A stretch of 64,000 nucleotides of DNA from Artocarpus heterophyllus (taxonomy: Eukaryota > Streptophyta > Magnoliopsida > Rosales > Moraceae): assembly GCA_025403435.1 (NCBI GenBank), contig CM046345.1, positions 10,048,235 through 10,112,234 of the forward strand. Direction: 5' to 3'. Each line of letters opens with the position of its first letter. The stretch's first letter is position 1. The notes below the pieces were generated by a model. That model ran no database searches. It had not been told where the DNA came from and was given only the letters and a program-made list of their open reading frames with translations. This document shows, piece by piece, positions 21,854 through 34,084 of the stretch. The position numbers and the translations under genes were made by a program.

Positions 21854-22965
21854 AGTTAATGAGACATGTGGTCTTTTTTATTTGTAGAATTAAAATATGT
21901 CTACAATTTATGAATATACTTTATATGTTTCAATATATATGTATAAAGACATTAATAACCATAATAATGATATTGTTAGTTTTAATTTATTTTTTTAGAA
22001 TAACTATAATATACATATTTAAGATTTCAAATAGATTATGAATCATTATATTTAAAAAAAATCTCTAGAATTAAAGTGTTTGCTGCTTAAATTCAAATTA
22101 GTACCTAAAAAGATGGAATTTTTGTATTGACAAGTTGGATTTACTGACAAATTAGAATTAAAGTGTCGTAATTAAATTAATGATATAGTTTTATTGACCA
22201 ATTGAAATTAAGGTGTTGTAACTAAATTAATGGCACAATATTATTAAGTCTTTTTATGTGTCTTGCTAGTTATATAATTGATATATCATAAAGTTAATGA
22301 TACGTAATGATAATAATACGCAATGACATTCATTTCTTAAAACTTTAAGTGAATGATATTTTCTTTTTTTGTGATATATAATTAAATTAATGCTATAGTA
22401 TTTATTAAGTCTTTTTGTGTATCTTATAGGTTATATAATTGTTATATCATTAAGTTAATAATACGTAATGATAATGATACTCAATGACATTCATTTCATT
22501 TTTTTAAGACTTTAAGTGATAATGATGATACATCAATGTAATATTTTAAAATAATAAATATATGTGTATATTTTTTTCTAATTTAATTATTCAAAAAAAT
22601 AAAATTTGTTATAAAAATTTAAATACATGATAATATTTAGTTAGAGGGTATTTTGAGATTTTAAATATATAAAATTTTAAAAAAGAGGCATATAAGTGAT
22701 ATTTATATAACAAAAACAAATATTGATTCACTCCTTTAAAAATAGACAGATTATATAATTTTTACTTGAAATAAGTTAATGAGACATGTAGCCCTTTTTA
22801 TTTATAGAATTAAAATATGTCTATAATTCATGAATATTCTTTATATATCCCAATACATATGTATAAAGGCATTAATAACTATAATAATGATATTATTAGT
22901 TTTAATTTATTTTTTTAAAATAACTATAATATATGTATTTAAGATTTTAAATAGATTATACGCGG
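21854..22965. repeat. Degenerate repeat block bounded by two ~180-bp direct repeats
   Basis: About 21856-22036 and 22774-22959 are direct copies. Both start GTTAATGAGACATGT and end AATAGATTAT, with the middles roughly 90% alike. Between them, two shorter copies of TAAGTCTTTTT...AATGACATTCATTTC lie at about 22235-22350 and 22405-22500. The ends are not TG...CA and no target duplication is clear, so I do not name the element class. Confidence 0.6.
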
Positions 22966-23764
22966 AGATAGTGATGATAACTGTTAGTGATATAATTGGT
23001 GAATAAAAAAATATACACACAGAGAGCTAAGTTAAAGCCTAATAAACAAAAGCATACCACAAGCTTGATGAGACCCTTATCTTCATTCTCTCCAAACTGG
23101 AAAATAAATTATTTAAGCGCTGGTGCAATATAATAGCTTTGCTTGGCCGGACTTTTTTCTAGTGTTGTGTCCTGCTCGACCCAAAATCAGTTCTTTAAAT
23201 CTCAAACCTAACAAAAGCATTATCACTTCCCAATATTCAGCTTCACATTACCCAAAATGGAACAAGAGCCCAGCCGTTTCCAGTTTGAGCTCTAGAGCAA
23301 AAAAACAAACGTACTTGTCTTATATTAAACAAGAAATATAATGTTGTTAGAACAACAACGACTAATAATTATAAAACTTGTCCATCAAAGAAAAAAGAAT
23401 AATGGAAGCTCCACCAGAATCCAAAACTTGATTTTTTTTTCTCATAATGCTATTGAAGCCACTAGTAAGGTTTATAGAGCGAACCCACCACACAATTAAT
23501 GAACTGGGTCACCTGTTATTTTCAGTTCCATCAGCTACTGACATAAACAGCCAGAAGGAACAGTGGAGAATCTAAACCAAATACCACAAAACAACAAGAA
23601 CAGGACATAACATTTTCTTAAGAGAGTCTGTACAACGAACGACAGGGATCAAATTCAAGTCACCCTAATTAATTCACCTTTGTCTTTTCTAATCCGTTGT
23701 CTTTTTCGGGATAAACGTTTTTTTCGACGCCAGATTATGAGCCCACTCTCTCATTAACTTATTA
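22966..23764. other. Intergenic DNA and probable 3' UTR of the MYB gene
   Basis: No coding frame is supported. The portion next to 23764 is presumably the 3' UTR of the minus-strand MYB gene. Confidence 0.5.
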
Positions 23765-25413
23765 TTAAGCAACACTGATGATGCTATCCCCGTTGTTGAA
23801 GCTTGACATTGACTGGAAAGCTGAGTGCCTTGCCGACGATGATTCCCTTGCATCGGACGGCAATGAGAGCTTGAGAGATAGAGGCGATGGATCGATTGCT
23901 GGCTTCAAATTCAGGCTAAGATCAGTTATAGCAGGACCGTGTGGGATCAAGTGCAGAGCAATTGGACGGACAAGCTTGGGCGACGAATTAGTCTCTGGAT
24001 TTTTCTGTCCTAAAGTCAAATTTTCCATTGGATTCTCAACAGGGGTTGGGGGTACTGAGGAGCCAACTGTACTCAGTGGACAAGTTGGCACAAGAGAGAA
24101 GCCGCCGGGATTGCAAGATTCAGATGGCAATGGATGTGACTGAGGGGCATTCTCCTGATGATGCACCACTTGGTCTTCTTCCATTGGAATTGCTGCGACC
24201 TAATGCGAAGAAAATAAGGTTGTCCCTTGTCAGAATGAGTTGGTTCTATTACTATTCTTGTTCTTTTTCTGGTTTTTTGTTTTCTCTTTGGTTGTTGAGA
24301 AAATCCAAGAAATGAAAAAGAAAAAATTGAACATCTTGATTAGAAAAACCCATAAAAACTAGACGCTCTAAATCCCTTGTGAGATTAGTTTTACTGCCTA
24401 ATTTTCCCAACAGGCAAATTTATATAACAGGGCATAGGCCTTAACTTATCTTGTTATCTGTTTTAATTCAGATTATGACAAATTTCAACTTGTCAAACAA
24501 AAACTTTACAAGTTTCAAATCAAATTATTAGACCTTAGAAAACTAAATTCACCACTAAGTTGACCTCAAATGGACAAGTCTAATGGGCATAAACCTATTG
24601 AACACAGGATTCAATTATCCCACATTTACTCAGGAACTGAACAAATTGATAATCAACTCTTAACAAACAGGAAAAAAAATGATCGGATGCGATTATTACC
24701 GTATCGGTGGTGATGTCGAAGAGGCTAGATCTGCGGCGACGGCGATTGTGATTGTTCAGGCGGAGAAAGTACTTCTGCGCGTGGCTAGCGACCTGTGTCG
24801 GCGTCCGAGTCTTGACGAAGTTTCTGGAGATTCCTCTCCAATCGCCTTTCCCAACCTTCTGAAGTCCCAGCAAAAACAGCTTGTGCTCTTCTTCCGTCCA
24901 TGGAATTCCTAATCGTCAATCCACAAACATTTTAGTCTTTCAACAAAATAACCAAAAAAAAAAAAAAAGGAAAAAGTACGAATTTCTTCTCACGTGCAAA
25001 ACCATAGAAATCATAAAAAAAAACCGCATTTTTCTGATTAATTTAACCACCGCTTAAATCGATATTCCATTAAATCACCATAGAAAGATCTGAGGCTAAC
25101 CTCGTTTGCGCTCGCGCTCGCGCTCGCGCTCGCGGTTCCCGCCGGAGTTGTGGACGACGTCGTTCTCGGAGGTATACCCCGGAGCCACGTCTTCTTTACC
25201 GTTGCCGTTGCCGGTGTTGTTAGCGTTAGGGCCGTTGTTAATGGCGGACTCCTGAGGCTGTTCGTACTGCGAGAGATTGTTCAGACTCACGCTCTTCCTC
25301 ATGGAATCCACCACCACTCTCACGCCGAACAGCATGATCTCTCCGACGCCGAAGTCCTCGCAGCCGGCGACCGCGACGGAAGGATCGTTGTTCGCTGAGC
25401 ACGAAAGCGACAT
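23765..25413 (-). CDS. SHAQKYF-type single-MYB transcription factor, MYB1R1/MYBD-like, three exons
   Basis: Exons on the minus strand: 25413-25101, 24908-24700, 24199-23765, giving 318 aa. The introns are GT-AG, and the joins restore [10 protein letters not shown] and DITTDTVAAIP. Nuclear DNA-binding regulator. Visible parts: EIMLFGVRV (25-33, the R/KLFGV-type motif); an Asn/Gly-rich linker; an Arg-Glu repeat (94-102); one MYB repeat at about 105-155 with [23 protein letters not shown] and SHAQKYF (146-152), the form that binds I-box/TATCC-type sites; and two EAR-like repression motifs, DLSLNL (267-272) and LSLKLSL (281-287). No CCHC knuckle precedes the LFGV motif, which separates it from KUA1-type members. 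The start was chosen at the ATG whose product aligns with the family; an in-frame ATG lies 30 codons upstream in GA-rich DNA that I take as 5' UTR. Predicted transcriptional repressor, perhaps stress- or light-related. Confidence 0.9.
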
Positions 25414-25571
25414 CTTCGTCGGAATGTTCGGCGGCGATCGACAGTCGACGATTGAGAATCTCCGATGACCGTACGATCTCAGAGAGACTGAAATGGAGGT
25501 CACAAAAGAGGAAGAGAGAGAAACTCGAGCGTGCGTGACACAGAGAAAGAGAGAGAGAGAGATGGCACGCG

Positions 25572-25579
25572 TATTTATA
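25572..25579 (-). promoter_or_regulatory. TATA box of the MYB gene
   Basis: TATAAATA on the minus strand lies about 160 bp upstream of the chosen ATG. The region between contains a GA microsatellite (about 25538-25561) that would lie in the 5' UTR. Confidence 0.55.
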
Positions 25580-25599
25580 TGTGGTGGAGGTTACGGAAA

Positions 25600-26654
25600 G
25601 TCCGAGTGAAAGTCGTTTTGTCTGCTTAAAACAGTTGGCGTTATGTGGTTGGTTTATCTGGTTACCTTTTGTATTTCGCGGTGTCTGTTTATCGAATCTT
25701 TTTTTTTTTTTTTTTCCTTTCCTGATATCTATCACACAAGTATTAAATTAGATTTTTTGTTGGATTTGCTAGATGTCGCTTTTTAACGGAGGAAAAATAA
25801 ATAAAATTTTCAGTTTGCAAATAAATAAAAAAACCGAGTTTACGTTTCTCAAATAAAATAAAATGTTCATATTTATTTTTGTGATTTTTGAAATTGTTTG
25901 ATTTTTTTTTTATTTTGATTTGTTGTTGAGATTAAGGGAGTTAACAAAAATGGGATTGAATCTAGGAGGACTATTGAATTTCTAAAATTAGATAATGTTA
26001 TTTCCCCGCCTAATTTAGCATTGACATGAAAGAAAGAAAGAAAGAAAATTGGAAGATAATTGGAGGAGTTTTCATTTTTTATTTTATTTTTTTGCTGAGA
26101 AGGAAAATAATCGAAGCTGTTGGAACATATCAGATGTATAATTGACTTGGTCTTATTGTTAAGACAATATAGGTAAACACTCTTTCTTATTTTATTTTAT
26201 TGGGATAATATGCCCTACATAGGAATAAAGTTGCCAAATGAAATAGGAATTTATCAGGCTGGTTGTGTGGACAAAATAAAGAGCCTATATCTGGTTGTTG
26301 TAGACTTCCATGTTAGAATTTTATGCCATATTTGGGTTAATTATATTCCTCAATAGTGGCAAAATATCACAATGAAGTTTGACTAGGTAAATCACAACTG
26401 ATTTGCCATCTTTGGTAGCGAAAGAGAGAGATGTTGGAATCAATAATTTACACTGTTGGATGTTTTACGTGATTGTTAGAATTATTGGTTACAACTGTAA
26501 ACATTATAATATCTGAGAGTTTTATACTGTAACATCTTTTTTACTTTCATTGTAGCATATGATAGTTTTACATTATTCCTAACTAAAAAATTAGTTAGAA
26601 CCAACTAATACTAAACAAGCTGTTAATAGTTTTAAAATTAGACCATAGGCAACA
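25600..26654. other. MYB promoter region and intergenic DNA
   Basis: Long T-run near 25700 and AAAG repeat near 26028-26046. At about 26428-26630 there is a MITE-like stretch (AGTTTTATACTGTAACATC...GTTAGAACCAA) that recurs in looser form at about 41850-41975 and 57690-57780. Confidence 0.45.
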
Positions 26655-27240
26655 AATTTAGAGGTGGCAAAATCGTGTTCCTATCGGCACGTTTACAGCA
26701 CGACACGTTTAGCCCGAACACGAATACGACACAATTAATAAATGTGCCAAAAATGCAAACACGAACACGACATGCCTATGGCACGCGTAACACGATGTGA
26801 CACGATTATTAAACGTGCCGTGACGGATTGACATGATAACAACATGCATATGACGCGTTTATGACCCAATTAACTAAAAAATTTAAAAAAAATTTAAAAA
26901 AGCCAATAAAGAAAATTAACAAAAACACAATATCTAATTAATACTAACCTACTACAAATATTTCAAATATTTTTATTTTTAAGTTTAAATGTGTTATAAA
27001 TTGATGGGTCGTGTCGTGCCGTATCAACACGTTTACGGCCCGTTTAATTAAACGTGTTAAGATGTGTTTAGTGTGTTAGCACGAATCCAGCCAGTTTATT
27101 TTCGTATTATTCATGCCAACCTATTTATGGCACAATTAATAAACGTACGACCTAAACTCGTTTATTTCATGTCGTTATCGTATTGTGTCATTGTGCCGTG
27201 TTCAAAATTGTTGGTCCTAGCAACAATCATATAAATTAGG
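26655..27240. repeat. CACGAC-rich dispersed repeat
   Basis: This stretch is full of GCACGACACG, GGCACG and their complements (CGTGTCGTGCCG near 27009), unlike the flanks. The left half carries CACGAC-type words and the right half CGTGTCGTG-type words, so the ends are loosely inverted. No coding capacity. Probably an old non-autonomous DNA element; the class cannot be set by eye. Confidence 0.5.
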
Positions 27241-30023
27241 ATAGGCCTATTATGTCATTATTAATGTGTTCACATTATTTTTTATAATTATTATTTCTTT
27301 AAAAATTTTGATGTCAAGGGTTTTGAACTCTGTGCCTTATAGTAAAGTCAAGCAAAAATTATTATTAGTTTATGCATGCAATTATAATTTGTGGATGACA
27401 ATTATTTTTGCGACAACAATGTGTTAAAAAAAAAAAAAAAAAAACATTATATAAACTACAAGCGGAATCAAACCCACGACAATCTCACCTTAAAGCTCTC
27501 CCCAACGTCTATTCCCGTGCCACTTGACTGAAGAGTCACGCGCCATAAGATAACAATGTTTTTTAATTATGCTTTAGTATTAAGGTTTTTTTTTTTTTCC
27601 AAAGAATTGTTACTTAAAGAATTTAAGTCAATTGCTTATTAACTACAAGAGAAATAATTTACTTTATGAGAAAATGGCCCTCATTATTCCTATAAACTTG
27701 TTAATGGTGTTTTAATAATCATATATTATATGCTACCTTGATTATGGAATGTTCTCTTATTATTATTATTATTATTATTATTATGCCTATATTCACGTGA
27801 AATTTGTGTAACATTTATTAAGGACTAAAATGGACAATCATGAATGAGTGAACCTTCTAAGTATTGCTATATGCGTACACAAACTCAAGAAGAACAACAC
27901 TAAAGCTTTTTTTTTTTTTTTTTTTTTTTTGAGCGAACTAGAGCTTGATATTTTATTTTATATTGGTACTTTCTCCTCTCTAATTAAATAAGGATTTTTT
28001 TAATTTAATAAAAAATTTAAAATTATAAGAAACGTCACTTTTTAAAACTAATTGCAGTACATGTCAAGTTGTGAAATTATTTGTAATAAATGTCAAATTT
28101 GTTATGTAAATAATTTATCTGTCACTTTGTTTATAGTACAAATAATTCTTATTTATACAATTTGTTTACAATATAAATATTTCTTATTTACATAATAAAT
28201 AAGTTTACATTGTAAATCTACATTTGCTGCAAATATTTTCAAAACCTGATATTTACTTTAAAAAGTTTGAAAATTTTGACACTTCCTTCGTTCTTCGGCC
28301 AAAATTGAGAAAGCCGACTAGGTGATCAAGTTGTTTGCTCTCCTAATCAACGAGAGTCAAAGTTAATGTTGCGTCGTTCAGTCAATCAATTTTAATTGGG
28401 TTTTTAATACACACATTATTAGTTAAAATTTTAATGACCATAATTCGAAATGCTTGTAAATCAGGACGGTGAAGTACTAATAGTCTAATAAACAATAATG
28501 CGGAAGTTTTAGTGCCTAATAAAAAAAATTTGAGGAGTAAGGTATCAAACAGCTAAAAATTTAAGGGCATCAATTCAGCTGGGTCTATTTCATAATATGG
28601 AAAGATAGGATATGGCTTGGGATGCTCATGAACTTGTACGAAGATCTGAGAGAAATGAAGAATAAAAGGGTGGAAAAAAAAGAAAAGAAAGGTGCAGACA
28701 GTTCTTATGAGCCCCACTCAACCACCAGTTTTTGCTGTCCTTAAAAATTGAAATGATCAAGAGCATAGCACATGCACAGGAAAGCAAATCAGCAATTAAC
28801 AAATACAATATCCTATATTCAACATTTATTTACCACTAAGATGAATCTAGTCAAAACAATTTATCTCAACATATTAGCAAGTGGATAATTAAAAAAGAAA
28901 TTTAGTTGTAATAGTTAATCAGCAAATAAATGAATAGATCTACACAAAAAATTTTCTGTAGTCGTTGATTTGAAAAATTCCCCCAAAATTATCATATAAA
29001 TATTCTATAAAGTGGGATAATTATAAGCTATCGAGTCACATCATATTTTATTTGTAAAAGATTTTTAAAAAATAAAATAAAAATGAGACAATTATCGTTA
29101 AATTATGTATGCAACCAAACAATTGTATTAGATTTAATAAAAAATAAAAATTTATGATCTATTTTACATTAATATAGTTCGAACAAAAAGTTAAAGTTAA
29201 TTTGTTTTAATTCAAACAAATTTTTTTATAATATTTTTTCTCACATAATTTAAATTATTATGGTATTATGATTTGAACTCTTTTTTCATACAAATTTGCT
29301 TCTTCATAGAATTCTGCGGGTAAAAAAAAAAAAAAGGTATCACGGTGCATATATATGGACCATTCAGCTTATTTAAGCATATTCCCTATGTCCCACTAAA
29401 CAAAAAGTAGGGAGATTTTTTTTTTTAATATTATCTTTCCCCAATCTGTACGTCCTACTAATTTGCATTATACACCCCCTTCAACGGTGGGAGGTTGCCT
29501 TCTGCAAAGATAAAACCAAGATAAGGTTTTGTGGGGTTCCACCACATGGCTTTGAGCTTCTCTATGCTTCAGTCATTTTTAACCTTTTTTTATCAAGCAC
29601 ACCCCCAGAAGGCCCCAGAAGTTTGGGTCCCACACCAGCTCACCCTTATTAGGATACACCCTTTTTTAATCACCATTTCTTTTTCTTTTTTTTTTTTGGG
29701 TATTGAAATCTGCATAGATAACTTAGGTGCACCACATCAAAAGGAATTCTTCTTGCTTGCAAGCCAAACAGTAAAGAGGAAGAAAAATCATTTTCACTCC
29801 ATGGGCCAAAATCTTACCGTTTATAAAACTTTAGTCTAGTATGCGATATATTTTTTATATTAAGACTCATTACTTTTGTATTTCTGTTGTTATAATGTAA
29901 AATTTTCTTATATTTTAATAAAAAAATAAAAAATTACTATAACGTAAAATTTTTATATATTACAACATTTAAGTATTAATATATTCCAAACGATGTAAAG
30001 GGGTTTTATATCCATGAAGTTAA
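27241..30023. other. AT-rich intergenic DNA
   Basis: Contains an ATT microsatellite at about 27757-27783, long A runs near 27425 and T runs near 27908-27930. No gene or structured RNA that I can support. Confidence 0.6.
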
Positions 30024-30143
30024 GGGTATGTTTGGTTGAATATTCAAATCAAGGTTTGAATCATTTTACTACAGTATTTTTTCTCATAAAAATTTAAATC
30101 TTCATTCAAATATTTTATTCAAATACTCGAACCAAACGGGCAT
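30024..30143. mobile_element. Tourist-like MITE
   Basis: A 120-bp element with terminal inverted repeats GGGTATGTTTGGTT and AACCAAACGGGCAT and TAA on both sides (30021-30023 and 30144-30146), as expected for PIF/Harbinger-derived MITEs. The interior is AT-rich and partly self-complementary (ATTCAAAT...ATTTGAA words). Confidence 0.7.
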
Positions 30144-30825
30144 TAAATACGAGTGTTTGCTTGGATAATTGGATTAGAGGATTTTCTTCCTTTTTTTTTT
30201 TTTTTTTTGTCTGGATTCTTTGGATCCGTGAAAAGACACAACGTACCTACACTAGCAGCTTCAGAGAATCAAGATCATATGTAATTTGTCTCCACCTCAC
30301 TTTGTTTGTTCCTTTTTTTTCCCCCATATATTCCATTTATATCTTGATTGAAATTGACCTCATTTTTTTGGTTTCCTTTTTTTAATCCGCTAGTTATATA
30401 TTATCTACTTTGCTTTTACCACCGAGGACTAGAGAATAATTTGCAAATAGGAAATGTTGCACAAGTATTTCAAGACCATGTGTGACACACAGAATCATGA
30501 TAGTTTTTTTTTAGTGTATTTAATGATGAATATTCGATTAATTCCATGTTGAATTCTAATCTCTTTTGTTTGCATGCTGGTTTCGTATTGGTTAAGAAGT
30601 TTTTTTTTTTATTTTTTTTTGTGTGAAAATAAAAAGGGATAGTACATAAAATAAGTGGTAGATCCCACCAAAGAATGCACTTCCAATGGAAGAAAATGTC
30701 TCAAACTAGGCCATCAAAATTGACTTTAATATGGTGTTAGACAACATGCGTGGTTTTTTACCCCAAAAAAAAAAAGAAAAAGACAAGGTTTCTTTCTTTC
30801 ACTTTTTTCCTTTTTATTACTGTTT
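30144..30825. other. Intergenic DNA
   Basis: Several poly-T runs and no gene. It ends at the AAATC target duplication of the gypsy locus. Confidence 0.6.
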
Positions 30826-30830
30826 AAATC

Positions 30831-33635
30831 TGTAACACCCGTATTTTTAACGGGCATGATTTTGTAAAATTTAATGAATAAAATGTGACTATTTAAAATT
30901 ACTAAGTCGTTTACGATCATTAAAAAAAAAATACCACTTTAGTATTTTCTTACCAAGTCTTCCTAAGAAACATTCAAAATTTACCAACACTTCTACCAAT
31001 CTTGTCTCCCTAAATTATTGCTCAATTATATAGCCTTCTTCTTATTTTGCTAAAGGTATCCGAAGGGGACATTGAATTATTTTCCCTCAATTCATAAAAG
31101 ACATGGAGATATTTTCTCAACCACCTCTTTAATTATTTCCTTATCTTCTTCTATAATTCACTCCAATTGTCCCCTCAATTATGTTAGCATGATTTGCTAA
31201 AAATCTTCATGGGAGACAAGATGATATTTTCCTTTAAGACTCTTTTGTTTCTTCTTACAACTTTCCCCCGTAAACATCCCATTCCTCTTAAGCATTTTGA
31301 TATCTTTTTATTTAACTATCACCACCTTCTTCTCTAGTTCTCATTCTCTCCCTTTCTCACTTCAAATTTCTAACTAAAGACATAGAGCACAAAGCTCTCT
31401 TTGTGGCCAAGACAATTATAATTCCCAACCATGATCGAGGCGGTTTTAGAGTTAATTCAAGCTTGATTGTTAACCCGAACTTTGGTGCTTTTCAAAGAAG
31501 TTTTGAGGTAGGTTTTCTTTAATCTAAACTTAGTTTTTAGTATGTATTTTCTCCATGTTTAATGCATAATTTTCGTGTTCAAAATTCATGCAAATTTCTA
31601 GTTAAGTTAACATGCATCCTTAAACATTTATGAACAAAAACTTGAGTCTTGAGTTACAACCCACAACCAACTTTTATTTTGGTTTGATGACAATGTTAGA
31701 AACATGTTAGGAATGTTTAAAACCGGTTTCCATAACTTTAAGATTGATGTTCTAATGTTTTGAGCTTAAAGAGCAAATTTAAGCATGTTTTCATCATTAT
31801 TTACAAGAAAGGCTAGAGATATAATTTGATAATGATTTTGGTATAAAACTCATGAGAATATGTTTATTCTGATTATATAATGCATGTTGCATATTTTGGA
31901 ATGGTTTTGAGATTTTAAACAAGGATAATATGCTTTAAGTTAAAGAAAAATTTGACATCCCATAAACTTTATAATACCTCTATGGGCAGTGGCTATTTCT
32001 TAAAATTCTGGAGTTAAATGAAAATGAATTTTGTAAATTGGTTTGCATATTTAAAAAGTAGACATCCTAAGCTTTCCAATGAGCTATCATGACCCTAAAT
32101 CGGAGTTGTATTTTAATTTCTATGAATTTTTCAATTTTCGGATTAGAAACTAGTAAACCTGCCAGTGGTAATAAACCACCCGTCTATCTTAAGTAAACCA
32201 CCTGTTAACCCGTGTGTTAATTGTAGATAGTGAACCCGCCTTTTTACAAAAGTATACCACCAAGTTGCCATGGTATACTAGCTGTTAACTTGAACCAAAA
32301 ACCCAATTTTGCTCACCTTCTAGTCTCTTAATGTCTTACAACCTTTCCAATACTACCCTAAATGATTTATGAATTCTTATTAGAGACTAAAACATAAAAA
32401 TTGCTTGTATGTATTTTATATTGCGTTTAAGATAAAAATTGTTTACTTGGTATTTAAAGAACAATTGCATAAAAATACTTTAATGGCACTAGTAGACGGG
32501 TTTACACATAATTCACTTATGAATGTGATTATACGTTGTGCTTTAGTTTTAATTGTCCTTATGCATGCCTTAGGGTCAAGGATGTGTGGAGCTAACGTTG
32601 ATTAATTCCGAGAATAAAAGTTTGTTGTTAAGCTTTGAAGGTAGGGATTCTATTACTCATCTTTTGTGAGGTTTTGGTAAATTAAATTTGATTGTTTTAT
32701 ATTGTAAAATATGTATATTGTATAGCGATAAATATAATGATTTGACATATGTTATAAATTGAGAAGCATGGTTAGGAAATTGACTCTATAAATATAAATT
32801 GAATACAAAGGAATAGTGAGATGTAAAAAGGGCGACAGTTACGTCCTTGGGCACGAATACCCTAAAAGGAAAAATAGGGGGAAGGTGATGACGCTTCCTT
32901 GGGTTGAAAGTCCCAGAACGCACTGTACATGAATCGATTTGGTGAGGACTCGGGGCTTGATGTCCCCTCACCGGAACACCCTTGAAATGTTTATAGGGTG
33001 ATCAAGTACGCCCATTTGGGTTTCGATGAGTTGAGTGATACTCAATTTAACATGGATACCTAGGAACAATGATGATTGGTAATATTTGTATAAATGTGTA
33101 ATTATGACACTTGGTAATGATTAACTACGGTATCCATAAGATGTGATCATAATAAACCTCATAATCTGGAATATGATGTAACCTACTAACCATGCAGTTT
33201 TTAATGTGGTAATGGATAAACCATAAGGTGAGTCATGATTTCCCTACTGGGCATGTCGATGCTCATCCCTATTATATCTTCATATCTCAGGTGGAACTCA
33301 ATGCAACATATTTGAAGAGGAATAAGCGAAAACAATCTTGCTGTTTTCGTGTTAGAAGACTCTGTTTAATTACAACTTATCTACAACATGTAAGAGTTGT
33401 ATTATTTTTTTTATGGCTGTGTTAAGTTATTTGGGGATTGTACTATGGTGATGATGACTGTAATTATATATATTTGGTGCTACACTAAAAACTGTGGTTT
33501 GTATTTAAAACGTTTATTTTTATTTTTCTTGTTGTTTAAAGACCCATGGGCATTGTTTAATTGATTTAAATAATATAAAATTTAAAATTATTTTTATTTA
33601 TTTAAAACTGTTAACCCCCACATAGGGGTGTTACA
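30831..33635 (+). repeat. Tekay-type LTR, first copy (solo-like)
   Basis: 2805 bp, TGTAACACCC...GTTACA, with AAATC at both borders. It includes a cluster of AAACCACC-like words and the hairpin GTATACCA/TGGTATAC (32252-32259 with 32271-32278). From about 32530 to 33200 it matches the LTRs of the non-autonomous element. Confidence 0.93.
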
Positions 33636-34084
33636 AAATCCCCTAATTTTTATTTTATTTTTTTTCCTCATTCTTGCCTTTGTGTGGGATTTTGCTTCTT
33701 TTTTTTTTTTTTTAGCATGTGATTTGATGATATTTTCTTTCCCCTTCTTTTTCATCTTGAATCTTGTGTATTATGTATCTTTGTTTCATAAGTGTTTTCC
33801 TTAGTGTCAAAGAAATCTAATGAGAGCAGTTCTTCTTTTTTCTTTTTTTTTTTGTTTCATGAACATATTTTTTTAGGGAAAAATAATTTTAAAAAAGGAA
33901 GCCATCTTATTCATCAAATGAGAGCACCTTTTTGTTTTTCATAAGATAATTAAAAAGATGGAGAGTCGGAATTCTGGATATTTCTTGGTGCACAAAAAAA
34001 CCTCACATGCATATAGATTCTTCACCAAGTGAGGAAGTAAATTTCTCACATAATCTGTCTAATTGAGAATGATAAAGGTGAATC
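33636..34084 (+). repeat. Duplicated host flank, first copy
   Basis: 449 bp that appear identical to 41045-41493. It begins with the AAATC target duplication and ends abruptly at 34084, where gag coding sequence starts. Rich in poly-T, with no gene. Confidence 0.9.

Noticed and set aside
25238..25735. Frame covering the MYB 5' UTR and exon 1 in another phase
   Set aside because: It is a shadow of the MYB exon; the spliced MYB model explains the sequence and keeps the conserved motifs.
32786..32971. Frame beginning MRGHQAPSPHQ repeated at 10969, 17193, 40196 and 59821
   Set aside because: It recurs because it lies in the LTR module shared between families; it is LTR sequence, not a gene.
34063..34068. 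TTG as the start of the gypsy polyprotein
   Set aside because: ATG 34069 is in frame two codons later; in any case these codons come from duplicated host flank.
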